Of a stretch of DNA of 64,000 nt, positions 1 through 8,689 are shown one piece after another. Source of the stretch: Streptomyces sp. WM4235 (GTDB taxonomy: Bacteria > Actinomycetota > Actinomycetes > Streptomycetales > Streptomycetaceae). The position numbers were made by a program, and so were the translations under genes. Every line of letters begins with the position of its first letter. Within the stretch, counting starts at the first letter, position 1. The stretch is taken from positions 1 through 64,000 of the forward strand of contig NZ_LGDE01000469.1 of the NCBI RefSeq assembly GCF_001279725.1, given 5' to 3'. The notes under the pieces were generated by a model. It searched no databases and was not told the DNA's origin. It was given only the letters and a program-made list of their open reading frames with translations.

Positions 1-357
1 GGGCAGGTCAGGGGTGCTGTGCGGGGTTTTGGCGCCGGGCGCCGGCGGGGGCTGCGGTGGGGGTTGACCCCGGCGGGGGGCGCTGACAGTCTCCGAGCCA
101 TGTCCGCGATCGAGCACCTCGCCCCGCGGCTCCACACCCCCGGCTCCTGTACCGCGCCGGGCGAGTGTCAGGGCCGCCTCCCGGCCCCGCGCCGCGCCTG
201 AGCGACGCCGCTCCGGGGTCCTGTGACCCCGCGGTGCCCCGAGGCCGCTTCCGCCCCCGCCCCGCCCCGTGTGCGTGCCGTTCGCCGCGCATCGCGCCCC
301 GTTCGCGTACCGGCATTTCTTCCCCTGCGGAAATAAATCTCTGACCCGGGAGTTCCC
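1..357. other. Intergenic region before the sulfur operon
   Basis: No convincing gene is seen here; the reading frames that cross it lack family resemblance and look like GC-bias shadows. The 3' end holds an AT-richer patch (about 318-340) and a GGGAG ribosome binding site at 348-352, six bases before the ATG at 358, so the promoter of the downstream operon probably lies here. Confidence 0.5.
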
Positions 358-1290
358 ATGACCACTGTCACCGCTGTCTCCGTCGCCAAGATCGGCGGCC
401 GCATCGGCGCCGAGATCGGCGGCGTCCGCCTCGGCGGCGACCTGCCCGCCGAGACCGTCGCCGAGATCCGTGCCGCCCTCCTCGCCCACAAGGTGGTCTT
501 CTTCCGCGGCCAGGACCACCTCGACGAGGCCGGACACGAGGAGTTCGCCCGGCTGCTCGGCGCGCCGGTCGCCCATCCGACCGTGCCCTCCGCCGACGGC
601 CGGTACGCCCTCGGCATCGACTCCGACCACGGCGCCCGCGCCAACCAGTGGCACACCGACGTCACCTTCGTCCCCGCCTACCCCGCCTTCTCCATCCTCC
701 GCGCCGTCACCATCCCCCCGTACGGCGGCAACACGCTCTGGGCCAACACCGCCACCGCCTACGCGGGCCTCCCGGAGCCGTTGCGGGTCCTGGCCGACGG
801 CCTGCGCGCCGTGCACTCCAACGAGTACGACTACGCCGCCCTGCGGCCCGACGCGCTCCCCGAGGCCCTCGCCCAGTACCGCGAGGTGTTCACCTCCACC
901 ACGTTCCTCACCGAGCACCCGGTGGTCCGCGTCCACCCCGAGACGGGCGAACGCACCCTGCTCCTCGGCAACTTCGTCCAGCGGATCACCGGCCTCACCG
1001 GCCGGGACTCCCGCGTCCTCCAGGACCTGTTCCAGGCGCACATCGAGAGCCCCGAGAACACCGTCCGTTGGCAGTGGCGCGCCGGCGACGTCGCGATCTG
1101 GGACAACCGCGCCACCCAGCACTACGGCGTCGACGACTCCGACGACCACGAGCGCACCCTGCGCCGCGTCACCGTCGACGGCGACGTGCCCGTCGGCCCC
1201 GACGGACGCCCGTCCCGCCTGATCAGCCCGGAGACCGTGCCCGACCCGGAGTTCGGCATCGCCTCCGGCGCCTCCTCCGCCTCCGTCTGA
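358..1290 (+). CDS. TauD/TfdA-family 2-oxoglutarate-dependent dioxygenase
   Basis: Fe(II)/2-oxoglutarate dioxygenase of 310 residues, probably releasing sulfite from a sulfonate or sulfate ester. The facial triad is visible: His99 and Asp101 in WHTDVTF, and the distal His255 in the [10 protein letters not shown] block, followed by the 2-oxoglutarate-binding Arg in ERTLRRV. The length fits the TauD/AtsK family. The ATG has a GGGAG site upstream. It is the first gene of a run with an FMN reductase, a sulfonate-type ABC transporter and a flavin monooxygenase, which supports an organosulfur role. The substrate (taurine, alkyl sulfonate or alkyl sulfate) cannot be decided from sequence alone. Confidence 0.87.
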   Translation: MTTVTAVSVAKIGGRIGAEIGGVRLGGDLPAETVAEIRAALLAHKVVFFRGQDHLDEAGHEEFARLLGAPVAHPTVPSADGRYALGIDSDHGARANQWHTDVTFVPAYPAFSILRAVTIPPYGGNTLWANTATAYAGLPEPLRVLADGLRAVHSNEYDYAALRPDALPEALAQYREVFTSTTFLTEHPVVRVHPETGERTLLLGNFVQRITGLTGRDSRVLQDLFQAHIESPENTVRWQWRAGDVAIWDNRATQHYGVDDSDDHERTLRRVTVDGDVPVGPDGRPSRLISPETVPDPEFGIASGASSASV

Positions 1291-1318
1291 CCCGCCCCCG
1301 CCGCACAAGGAGAGCCCC

Positions 1319-1876
1319 GTGCCCAAGCTGCTCGCCGTCACCGGCAGCCCCTCCGTCCACTCCCGTACCGCCGTGGTCGTCGACCAGGTGCTGCGTCGTC
1401 TGTCCCACTCCGGGTACGAGACCGCGCACCTCGCCGTACGGGAACTGCCCGCCGCCGACCTGCTCTCCGCCCGCCGCGGCGAGCCCGAGATCCGCCGCGC
1501 GGTGGAGGCCGTGGCCGAGGCGGACGGCCTGATCATCGCCACCCCGATCTACAAGGCCTCGTACACCGGCCTGCTCAAGGCCTTCCTCGACCTGCTCCCG
1601 CAGGACGGCCTGGCCGGCAAGACGGTCCTGCCGATCGCCACCGGCGGCAGCCTCGCCCACGTCCTGACCATCGACTACGCCCTGCGCCCGGTCCTCTCCG
1701 CGCTCGGCGCCCGACACGTCACCGCCGGCCGGTTCGTCCTGGACTCCGCCGTCGAGCGCGGGGACGGCCCGGACCGGCTCCGGCCCGAGGCGGAGCTGGA
1801 CCTGTACCAGGCCGTCGACGAGTTCGCCGACGCGCTGCGCATCGCCCCCGCGGGCGCCCTCACCACCGCTCACTGA
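1319..1876 (+). CDS. NADPH-dependent FMN reductase (SsuE/MsuE-like)
   Basis: A 185-residue flavodoxin-fold protein. It starts with the family pattern VTGSPSVHSRT (phosphate loop for FMN) and contains the PIYKASYTGLLKAFLDLLP block typical of SsuE/MsuE reductases. It should supply reduced FMN to the flavin-dependent monooxygenase encoded at 4877-6208. The GTG start at 1319 follows an AGGAGAG site. The gene lies 28 bases after the dioxygenase and 27 before the transporter lipoprotein gene, consistent with one operon. Confidence 0.86.
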   Translation: MPKLLAVTGSPSVHSRTAVVVDQVLRRLSHSGYETAHLAVRELPAADLLSARRGEPEIRRAVEAVAEADGLIIATPIYKASYTGLLKAFLDLLPQDGLAGKTVLPIATGGSLAHVLTIDYALRPVLSALGARHVTAGRFVLDSAVERGDGPDRLRPEAELDLYQAVDEFADALRIAPAGALTTAH

Positions 1877-1903
1877 CCCCGTACGCACCGACAAGGACCC
1901 GTC

Positions 1904-2935
1904 ATGCCCGCAGCCTTCACCACGTCCTCCACCTCCCGACGCCAGTTCCTCACCCTGCTCGGCATCTCGGCGGCCGCGGTGAGCTGCGGCACGGCCACCG
2001 CCACCGGCGGCTCCGGCAAGCAGGTCACGTCCCTGAAGTACCAGGGCTCGGTGGGCGCGGTCACGCTCCCCGAACTGGCCGCCGATCTCGGGTACCTCGG
2101 CAACCTCACCCTGGACTGGGTCGGCAACACCATCAGCGGCCCCCAGGACATCCAGTCCGCGGCCACCGGCCAGACCCACTTCGGCGGCGCCTTCAACGGC
2201 GCGATCGTCAAACTCGCCGCGAGCAAGGCGCAGATCCAGGCCGTCATCTCCTACTACGGCTCCGACAAGGACACCTACCTCGGCTACTACGTCCTGGAGG
2301 ACAGCCCGATCCGGTCGGCCCGCGACCTGATCGGCAAGAAGGTCGGCATGAACACCCTGGGCGCCCACGCGCAGGCCCTGCTCGACATCTACCTGGAGCG
2401 CAACGGCCTCTCCAAGGGTGACGCCGGCAAGGTCGAGTCCCTCGTCGTCCCGCCCGTCAACACCGAACAGGCCCTGCGCCAGAAGCAGATCGAGGTGGGC
2501 GTCCTCAGCGGTGTGCTGCGCGACAAGGCCCTCGCGGCCGGCGGGATACGCCCGCTGTTCAAGGACTTCGAGCTGTTGGGGGCGTTCAGCGCCGGCAGTT
2601 ACGTGATGACCCGGCGCTTCATCAAGGAGAACCCCAACACCGTCAGGACGTTCACCACCGGCGTCGGCAAGGCCATCGATTGGTCGCGCACCACCCCGCG
2701 CGAGCAGGTCATCGCGCGGTTGACCGACATCGTGAAGAAGCGCGGCCGCAACGAGGACACCTCGACACTGCGCTACTGGCGCTCGTACGGGGTCGCCGAG
2801 CCGGGGGGCCGGATCGCCGACAAGGAGTTCCAGCTCTGGATCGACTGGCTGGGCGAGCGCGGCGAGATCAAGAAGGGGCAGCTCAAGGCCGCCGACCTCT
2901 ACACCAACCAGTTCAACGGGAACGGGAAGGGCTGA
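1904..2935 (+). CDS. ABC transporter substrate-binding protein, sulfonate/nitrate type (SsuA-like)
   Basis: A 343-residue periplasmic-binding-type protein with an N-terminal twin-arginine motif (SRRQFLTLLG) and a likely lipobox cysteine in AAAVSC, so probably a Tat-exported lipoprotein. The body has the SsuA/TauA/NMT1 fold features: the GAVTLPELAADLGYL opening and a region around GKKVGMNTLGA. It should capture an aliphatic sulfonate or similar organosulfur compound for the ATPase and permease encoded immediately downstream. The ATG at 1904 is preceded by an AAGGA site. Family assignment is firm; ligand identity is inferred from neighbours. Confidence 0.87.
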   Translation: MPAAFTTSSTSRRQFLTLLGISAAAVSCGTATATGGSGKQVTSLKYQGSVGAVTLPELAADLGYLGNLTLDWVGNTISGPQDIQSAATGQTHFGGAFNGAIVKLAASKAQIQAVISYYGSDKDTYLGYYVLEDSPIRSARDLIGKKVGMNTLGAHAQALLDIYLERNGLSKGDAGKVESLVVPPVNTEQALRQKQIEVGVLSGVLRDKALAAGGIRPLFKDFELLGAFSAGSYVMTRRFIKENPNTVRTFTTGVGKAIDWSRTTPREQVIARLTDIVKKRGRNEDTSTLRYWRSYGVAEPGGRIADKEFQLWIDWLGERGEIKKGQLKAADLYTNQFNGNGKG

Positions 2936-2944
2936 CCGACTGCC

Positions 2945-3775
2945 ATGGCGAAGATCGTGTTCGACTCCGTGACGAAGACCTTCCCGACGAAGGACAGGAA
3001 GAACAGGAGGAACAAGCAGGAGTTCACCGCCCTCGACGGCATCGACCTGGAGATCGAGGCGGGGGAGTTCGTGGTCGTCGTCGGCCCCAGCGGGTGCGGC
3101 AAGTCCACCCTGCTCGACCTCCTCGGCGGCCTGACCCGCCCCACCTCCGGCAGGATCCTGCTCGACGGCGAACCCGTCACCGGGCCCGGGCTCGACCGGG
3201 GCATCGTCTTCCAGCAGTACGCGCTGCTGCCCTGGCGCACCGCACTGGGCAACATCGAGTTCGGCCTGGAGGCGACCGGCGTCCCGCGCCGCCAACGGAC
3301 CGAGAGGGCAAGGGAGTTCCTGGACCTCGTCGGGCTCACCGGCTTCGAGGACCGCCACCCCCACGAACTGTCCGGGGGCATGCGCCAGCGGGTCGCCATC
3401 GCCCGCTCGCTCGCCTACGACCCCGACGTGCTGTTGATGGACGAGCCGTTCGCGGCCCTGGACGCGCAGACCCGCGAATCCCTCCAGGACGAACTGCGGC
3501 GCATCTGGCAGCGGACCGGCAAGACGATCGTGTTCATCACCCACGGCATCGAAGAGGCCGTGTACCTGGGGCAGAAGGTCGCCGTGATCACCTCGCGCCC
3601 CGGCCGCGTCAAGGAGGTCGTCCGGGTCGACCTCGGCGACCGTGCCACCGGCGCCACGGGCGAGGACCTGCGCTCCAGCCCGGAGTTCGCCCGTCACCGC
3701 CACGAGATCTGGACCCTGCTCCACGACGAGGTGGCCCGCGCTCAGCAACTGGAGAAGGAGGAGGCCACCGTATGA
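2945..3775 (+). CDS. ABC transporter ATP-binding protein (SsuB-like)
   Basis: A 276-residue ATPase of the nitrate/sulfonate/taurine class. Visible motifs: Walker A GPSGCGKST, Q-loop in VFQQYALLPW, signature LSGGMRQR, Walker B VLLMDEPFAALD and the switch histidine in FITHG. The N-terminus carries a lysine-rich insertion (KDRKNRRNKQ) between beta strands. The start lies nine bases after the stop of the binding-protein gene, and the stop overlaps the permease ATG, so translation is probably coupled. Energises import with the 1904 and 3772 products. Confidence 0.92.
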   Translation: MAKIVFDSVTKTFPTKDRKNRRNKQEFTALDGIDLEIEAGEFVVVVGPSGCGKSTLLDLLGGLTRPTSGRILLDGEPVTGPGLDRGIVFQQYALLPWRTALGNIEFGLEATGVPRRQRTERAREFLDLVGLTGFEDRHPHELSGGMRQRVAIARSLAYDPDVLLMDEPFAALDAQTRESLQDELRRIWQRTGKTIVFITHGIEEAVYLGQKVAVITSRPGRVKEVVRVDLGDRATGATGEDLRSSPEFARHRHEIWTLLHDEVARAQQLEKEEATV

Positions 3776-4770
3776 CCACCGGAACCGACATCACCGCCGC
3801 CGCCCTGGCCGGCCTGGCACCCCCGCCGGAGACCGAGGACCCGGCCCGGCCCGCGGAACAGCCGACCACCGGGGCGCCCGCGCGGCCGGCGGCGCCCGCC
3901 GAAGCACCTGCCCCCGCGCCCGTCGAGGAGGCCGTCGCCCGTACGGAGCCGGTCACGGCGAAGACCCCCGTACGGAGCCCGGGGCGCGGGCGCGGTCTGC
4001 TCGCCGCCGTCGGGCGCGGGCTGAGCGCCGCCGTGCTGCGCTCGGCCGCCATCCTCGCCCTGCTCGCCCTCTGGGAGACGGCGCCCCGGCTCGGCCTGGT
4101 CGACGCCACGTTCCTGCCGCCGGTCAGCGAGGTCGCCACGGCCTGGTGGGAGCTGCTGGGGGACGGGCAGCTCGCCGAACACACCGGGGCCAGCCTGGTC
4201 CGCTCCTTCGGCGGCTTCGGCATCGCGGTCGTGATCGCGGTACCGCTCGGCCTGCTCATCGGCTGGTACCGGCCGGTCGCGGTGCTGCTCGGGCCGCTGC
4301 TGGAGGTCTTCCGCAACACGGCGGCGCTGGCGCTGCTGCCGGTGTTCGTGCTGCTGCTGGGCATCGGGGAGACCTCGAAGGTGTCCATCGTGGTCTACGC
4401 GTGCGTCTGGCCGATCCTGCTCAACACGATCAGCGCGGTCGGCAACGCCGATCCGACCCTGGTGAAGCTGGCCCGGTCGATGGACCTGTCCACGCCGAGG
4501 CTCTTCCAGAAGGTGATCCTGCCGTCGTCGGTGCCGGCGATCTTCACCGGGATCCGGTTGGCGGGAGCGGTGTCGATCCTCGTGCTCGTGGCGGCCGAGA
4601 TGATCGGCGCCAAGGCGGGACTGGGCTACCTGATCAACGCCTCGCAGTTCAACTTCGCGATCCCGCAGATGTACGCGGGCATCGTCACCATCTCCGCGAT
4701 CGGGCTGGCGTTCAACCAGCTCCTCGTCACGATCGAACGCCGCCTGAGCCTCTGGCGCGTACCCGCCTGA
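3772..4770 (+). CDS. ABC transporter permease (SsuC-like)
   Basis: A 332-residue inner-membrane permease. The first roughly 75 residues are Pro/Ala/Glu-rich and probably disordered and cytoplasmic. The BPD_transp_1 domain follows, with about six membrane segments and the EAA loop region LARSMDLSTPRLFQKVILPSSVPAIFTGIRL. The ATG at 3772 overlaps the stop of the ATPase gene (ATGA), which fixes the start. The long Ala/Pro-rich N-terminal extension is unusual compared with E. coli SsuC but common in actinobacteria. Confidence 0.9.
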   Translation: MTTGTDITAAALAGLAPPPETEDPARPAEQPTTGAPARPAAPAEAPAPAPVEEAVARTEPVTAKTPVRSPGRGRGLLAAVGRGLSAAVLRSAAILALLALWETAPRLGLVDATFLPPVSEVATAWWELLGDGQLAEHTGASLVRSFGGFGIAVVIAVPLGLLIGWYRPVAVLLGPLLEVFRNTAALALLPVFVLLLGIGETSKVSIVVYACVWPILLNTISAVGNADPTLVKLARSMDLSTPRLFQKVILPSSVPAIFTGIRLAGAVSILVLVAAEMIGAKAGLGYLINASQFNFAIPQMYAGIVTISAIGLAFNQLLVTIERRLSLWRVPA

Positions 4771-4876
4771 CACCGGCGCCCCCCGCGGTGCGACCCGGGG
4801 CCGCCGCCCCGCGCCGCCCGCCCGCCCTTCCCCCCGGCGGTGCCCCGCGCGCGCCGACCCGACCCGAGGAACCGAC

Positions 4877-6208
4877 ATGACCGCTCCCCGCACCCTCCAC
4901 CTCAACGCCTTCCTGATGAACGCCGGTCACCACGACGCCGCCTGGCGGCACCCGGACAGCAGCCCCGAACGGGTCACCGACCTGCGCTACTTCCAGGAGC
5001 TGGCGCGCACCGCCGAACGCGGACGCCTCGACTCGATCTTCTTCGCCGACGGCCTGGCCCTGTGGGGCAAGGCCCGCTACAACGCCCTCGGCGGGTTCGA
5101 GCCGCTGACCCTGCTCTCGGCCATCGCCGCCGTCACCGAGCACATCGGGCTCATCGCGACCGTCTCCACGACCTTCAACGAGCCGTTCCACACGGCCCGC
5201 AAGTTCGCGTCGCTCGACCACATCAGCAACGGTCGCGCCGGCTGGAACATCGTCACCTCCGGCACCGTCGACGAGGCCCGCAACTTCAACCAGGACGAGC
5301 ACCTGGCCCACAACCTGCGCTACGAGCGGGCCCGCGAGTTCCTGGACGTCGCCGGCAAGCTCTGGGACAGCTGGGAGGACGACGCGATCGTCCTCGACAA
5401 GGAGCGGGGCGTCTACGCGGACACCGACAAGCTGCACCCGGCCGCCCACCGGGGCGAGTACTTCGGTGTCGCCGGCCCGCTCAACGTGCCCCGCTCACCC
5501 CAGGGACACCCGCTCCTCGTGCAGGCGGGTTCCTCCGAGGACGGCAAGGAGTTCGCCGCCCAGTACGCCGAGGCGGTCTTCACCGCGCAGCAGACCCTCG
5601 CCGACGGCCAGACCTTCTACAAGGACCTCAAGTCCCGGCTGGCCCGTTACGGCCGCGCCGAGAGCGACCTGCTCGTCCTGCCCGGCATCGCCCCCGTCAT
5701 CGGCTCCACCGAGGCCGAGGCCAAGGCGCTGGAGCAGCAGCTCACCGACCTCCAGGTCCCCGAGTACGGGCTCGCCCAGCTCTCCGGGATGCTCGGCGTC
5801 GACCTCTCGGACCACCCCCTCGACGGCCCGCTGCCCGAGCTGCCCGAGGAGCGGGACATCAACGGCAACAAGAGCCGGTTCACGCTCGTCGCCGAACTGG
5901 CCCGGCGGGACGGGCTGACGCTGCGCCAGTTGATCGCCCGGCTCGGCGCGGGACGTGGACACCGGGTCTACGCCGGCACGCCCGAGCAGATCGCCGACCA
6001 GCTCCAGGAGTGGTTCACACAGGGCGCGGCGGACGGCTTCAACATCATGGCGCCGGTCCTGCCGACGGGCCTGACCGCGTTCGTCGACCACGTCGTGCCG
6101 ATCCTCCAGAAGCGCGGTCTCTTCCGTACGGAGTACACCGGCACCACCCTGCGCGAGAACTACGGCCTCGCCCGCCCGGCCAACCGTCACCTCGCGCCGA
6201 CGGCCTGA
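4877..6208 (+). CDS. Flavin-dependent monooxygenase, NtaA/SnaA/DszA family
   Basis: A 443-residue bacterial-luciferase-like monooxygenase that uses reduced FMN from a partner reductase. The N-terminus LHLNAFLMNAGHHDAAWRHP and the block FASLDHISNGRAGWNIVTS are typical of the NtaA/SnaA/DszA/SoxA branch, acting on sulfones, sulfonates or nitrilotriacetate. Together with the SsuE-like reductase, dioxygenase and sulfonate transporter upstream, a desulfonating or C-S/C-N cleaving role is most likely. A 106-base gap separates it from the permease but the strand is the same. It ends at a strong hairpin shared with a convergent gene. Confidence 0.85.
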   Translation: MTAPRTLHLNAFLMNAGHHDAAWRHPDSSPERVTDLRYFQELARTAERGRLDSIFFADGLALWGKARYNALGGFEPLTLLSAIAAVTEHIGLIATVSTTFNEPFHTARKFASLDHISNGRAGWNIVTSGTVDEARNFNQDEHLAHNLRYERAREFLDVAGKLWDSWEDDAIVLDKERGVYADTDKLHPAAHRGEYFGVAGPLNVPRSPQGHPLLVQAGSSEDGKEFAAQYAEAVFTAQQTLADGQTFYKDLKSRLARYGRAESDLLVLPGIAPVIGSTEAEAKALEQQLTDLQVPEYGLAQLSGMLGVDLSDHPLDGPLPELPEERDINGNKSRFTLVAELARRDGLTLRQLIARLGAGRGHRVYAGTPEQIADQLQEWFTQGAADGFNIMAPVLPTGLTAFVDHVVPILQKRGLFRTEYTGTTLRENYGLARPANRHLAPTA

Positions 6209-6214
6209 GCGCAC

Positions 6215-6244
6215 GCGCCGCCCGGGTCCGACCCCGGGCGGCGC
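6215..6244. terminator. Bidirectional hairpin terminator
   Basis: A perfect 12-bp GC stem (6215-6226 with 6233-6244) and a six-base loop, placed between two convergent genes ending at 6208 and 6257. No U tract follows, as is usual in Streptomyces. Confidence 0.7.
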
Positions 6245-6256
6245 GCCCGTGCGCCG

Positions 6257-7174
6257 TCAGACGGTCAGGACGATCTTCCCTCGGGTCCTGCCGGAGGCGC
6301 TCAGCTCCCACGCCCTGGCGGCCTCGGCCAGCGGCAGGGCGTGCGCCACCTCGACCGTCAGCCGTCCGGAGTCGGCCAGCTCGGCCAGGAACGTCAGGTC
6401 GGCGGTGTCGGGCCGTACCCACGGCTGGTGCGCGCCCTTGGCGGCGGCCTCCTGGTCGGCCAGGGAGGACACCCGGTCACGCTGCTTGACCAGCGACTGG
6501 AGGAGTTCCACCCCGTCGCCGTGGAAGTCGAGGCCCGCGTCGACACCGTCGGGTGCCAGCGCGCGGATCCGCTCCGCCAGCCCCTCCCCGTACAGCACCG
6601 GTTCGGCCCCGAGCCCGCGCAGGTAGTCATGGTTGTGCGTGCCGGCCGTGCCGATGACGCGCAGGCCCAGCGCGACCGCGATCTGCACGCCCAGCGAACC
6701 GGTCCCACCCGCCGCGGAGTGGATGACGACGGTCTCGCCCGCTTCCGCCCCCACGCGCAGGAGCGACTGGTAGGCGCTGAGGCCGGCCAGCGGGAGACCG
6801 GCGGCCTGTTCGAAGCTCAGCGAGCGGGGCTTGCGGGCGAGGGTGCGCACGGGTGCGGCGACGCGTTCCGCGTAGGTGCCGAGCTGTACCCATTCCTTGC
6901 GGACGTAGCCGTACACCTCGTCACCGACGGAGTGGTCGAAGGTGTCGGGGCCGACCGCCTCGACGACTCCCGCGACGTCCCAGCCGGGTATGACGGGGTG
7001 GCGGACCTCCAGGACGGGGTCGAGGTATCCGAGGGCGAGCTTCCAGTCCACCGGGTTCACCCCGGCGGCCTTGACCCGGACGAGGACCTCGCCCGGTCCG
7101 ACCTTCGGCTCCGCCACGTCGGTGAGTTCGAGGTTCTCGGCGGGTCCGTACGCGCTGTAAGTGATGGCCTTCAT
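6257..7174 (-). CDS. NADP-dependent zinc-independent oxidoreductase (quinone oxidoreductase-like, MDR family)
   Basis: About 305 residues of the medium-chain dehydrogenase/reductase superfamily. Visible: N-terminal GroES-like fold (MKAITYSAYGPAENLEL, AAGVNPVDWKLALG), the PGWDVAGVVEAVG strand, and the cofactor-binding AAGGTGSLGVQIA motif. Catalytic zinc ligands are absent, so it is of the NADPH:quinone reductase type. The upstream ATG at 7180 and a TTG at 7186 are in frame, but homologues usually begin MKAI, so 7174 is preferred. No operon partner; physiological substrate unknown. Confidence 0.85.
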   Translation of the reverse strand: MKAITYSAYGPAENLELTDVAEPKVGPGEVLVRVKAAGVNPVDWKLALGYLDPVLEVRHPVIPGWDVAGVVEAVGPDTFDHSVGDEVYGYVRKEWVQLGTYAERVAAPVRTLARKPRSLSFEQAAGLPLAGLSAYQSLLRVGAEAGETVVIHSAAGGTGSLGVQIAVALGLRVIGTAGTHNHDYLRGLGAEPVLYGEGLAERIRALAPDGVDAGLDFHGDGVELLQSLVKQRDRVSSLADQEAAAKGAHQPWVRPDTADLTFLAELADSGRLTVEVAHALPLAEAARAWELSASGRTRGKIVLTV

Positions 7175-7275
7175 GATCATCACCAACCCGGGTCCCGCGG
7201 GCCTCTATTCCCGGACCGCGCGAAACCTCCGGAGAACTCGTCCGCGCCTCCAGGGAGTTCGGGTACGGCGCGGGC

Positions 7276-8001
7276 TCAGGCGGGCAGGGTGTTGCGGTGC
7301 GAACGCCGCCGGGCCGCGCTGAGCAGGGCCTGGATCTGCGCCCCCGACTGTTCGACGTCGTCCAGGGGGGAGGGGAAGGGCAGCCGCGCGTCACGGTGAC
7401 CGTTCGCCTCCTCCAGCCGCAGCGTGATGCCGTACCGGTCCAGGGCCAGCGGCAGCGCGCGCACCACGGCGGCCGCGGGCGCCGGGCGGACCAGCCGCAG
7501 CAGCAGGGTGACCAGTTCGGGGTGGTCGTCGAGCAGGTGGGTGAGCATCCCGGCCTCGTACGGGGCGAGCGGGTCGGGCCAGGCCTGGTCCAGCTCCTCC
7601 AACCCGATGTACGAGGTCCCCTCGGCCGTCTCCAGGATGGCCTGGCCGTACTCCACGCAGGTGCTCTCGGCGCTGTTCTCGGTGTACGGGGTGAGCAGGT
7701 GCCCGATGACGGTGACCCGGGCGCGCACCCGGTCCCGTACCGGGGTCGGGGCGATGTCGGTGAACTCCAGCCGGATGACCGGCCGGTCCTCGGCGGGGGC
7801 GGTGCCCCCCTGACCGGCGGCGGGGGCGGCCGGGTGCAGGTGCAGCCGACCGAGCAGGTCTTCGCCCTCCATCTGGTGGACCTCGCTGCGCAGTCCGTCC
7901 GTGACCACGGTCATGGAGTGGGCGGCGGCCAGGATCGACCGGACCCGCTCGGCGTCGGTGGGCGCGGCGGCGGGCGTGGCAGGGGCACCGGACATGCGCA
8001 T
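7276..8001 (-). CDS. DUF2470 domain protein, iron-box controlled
   Basis: A 241-residue protein. The N-terminal half (ERVRSILAAAHSMTVVTDGLRSEVHQM and following) and the C-terminal segment (LTHLLDDHPELVTLLLRLVRP ... LPLALDRYGITLRLE) resemble the DUF2470/HugZ-like group linked to haem and iron use. There is no signal peptide. The ATG at 8001 has GGAGAG at good spacing; a second in-frame ATG at 7995 is possible. A near-consensus iron box lies 25 bases upstream, so it is probably derepressed in low iron. A haem-iron role is inferred from family and regulation, not demonstrated. Confidence 0.72.
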   Translation of the reverse strand: MRMSGAPATPAAAPTDAERVRSILAAAHSMTVVTDGLRSEVHQMEGEDLLGRLHLHPAAPAAGQGGTAPAEDRPVIRLEFTDIAPTPVRDRVRARVTVIGHLLTPYTENSAESTCVEYGQAILETAEGTSYIGLEELDQAWPDPLAPYEAGMLTHLLDDHPELVTLLLRLVRPAPAAAVVRALPLALDRYGITLRLEEANGHRDARLPFPSPLDDVEQSGAQIQALLSAARRRSHRNTLPA

Positions 8002-8025
8002 GCGGATCTCTCCATCGTCCGAAGG

Positions 8026-8044
8026 TTAGGTATGCCTAACCTAA
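8026..8044 (-). promoter_or_regulatory. Iron box (DmdR/IdeR-type operator)
   Basis: Read on the minus strand the 19-mer is TTAGGTTAGGCATACCTAA, a near-perfect match to the actinobacterial iron-repressor box (TTAGGTTAGGCTNACCTAA). It sits just upstream of the DUF2470 gene start at 8001 and about 180 bases from the plus-strand sepF-like gene. Confidence 0.85.
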
Positions 8045-8195
8045 CCCATTCGTCTCCCGGGGAGTACCCCGCGCCCCGGTCGACCCGAAGGCTCGGCGAT
8101 TTGTTCGGGCGAAGATTCGGGTCCCGCGGCGGCGCGCCCCGACACCCGCCGTGTCGGTGTTGGGCTGAACGGGTGAAACACGAGAGGATGGCCCG

Positions 8196-8231
8196 ATGCA
8201 CATGAAGCGCACGGCCGAGGCGGCCCGGTGA
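8196..8231 (+). CDS. Possible 11-residue leader ORF upstream of the sepF-like gene
   Basis: ATG at 8196 with GAGAGGA seven bases upstream reads MHMKRTAEAAR and stops at a TGA that overlaps the GTG start of the next gene (GTGA at 8228-8231). The SepF-like start itself has no clear ribosome binding site, so translational coupling through this mini-ORF is plausible. No homology evidence. Confidence 0.35.
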   Translation: MHMKRTAEAAR

Positions 8232-8623
8232 GCAGGTACGACGTCACGGACGAACAGTGGGAGGGACTCGCGCAGGTGGTCCCCCTGCGCAGTCGCAACG
8301 AGTGGCCCTCCCGGGTGGACCACCGCACGATCCCCACGGCTCCCGGGGCGTCGGCGGCGGAACAGCGGCGCTTCGTCGTGATCCGGGTCCAGATCTTCGC
8401 GGACGCGCGGGAGGTGGCCGAGTATCTGATCGCCCAGATCCCCGTGCTGCTGGACCTCACGGGCGCGGACACCGAGGTGGCCAAGCGGATCCTGGACTTC
8501 AGCAGCGGCGTCGTCTTCGGACTGGGCAGCGGGATGCACCGGGTCGACCGGAACGTCTTCCTGCTCGCGCCGGTCGGCACCGAGGTCGAGGGCATCGCCG
8601 CGGCGGCCGTCCCCCGATCGTAG
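8228..8623 (+). CDS. SepF-family cell division protein paralogue
   Basis: A 131-residue protein whose C-terminal 80 residues show the SepF fold (former DUF552): the block REVAEYLIAQIPVLLDLTGA, then VAKRILDFSSGVVFGLG, then VDRNVFLLAPVGTEV. SepF proteins polymerise and tether FtsZ to the membrane in Gram-positives. Streptomyces carry several paralogues besides the one in the ftsZ cluster; this one stands alone, away from division genes. The N-terminal 50 residues are divergent and no amphipathic membrane helix is obvious. The GTG start overlaps the stop of a putative leader ORF. Regulation may involve the divergent iron-box region, but that box sits closer to the minus-strand gene. Confidence 0.8.
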   Translation: MSRYDVTDEQWEGLAQVVPLRSRNEWPSRVDHRTIPTAPGASAAEQRRFVVIRVQIFADAREVAEYLIAQIPVLLDLTGADTEVAKRILDFSSGVVFGLGSGMHRVDRNVFLLAPVGTEVEGIAAAAVPRS

Positions 8624-8689
8624 GAAGGTCCGCACGACGGAACGGTTCGCCGGGACCGAGGGGTCACCGGCGGCCGTACCGTCCGGCGC

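Noticed and set aside
101..201. A possible 33-residue Cys-containing leader peptide upstream of the sulfur operon
   Set aside because: No convincing ribosome binding site and no match to known actinobacterial cysteine attenuator peptides.
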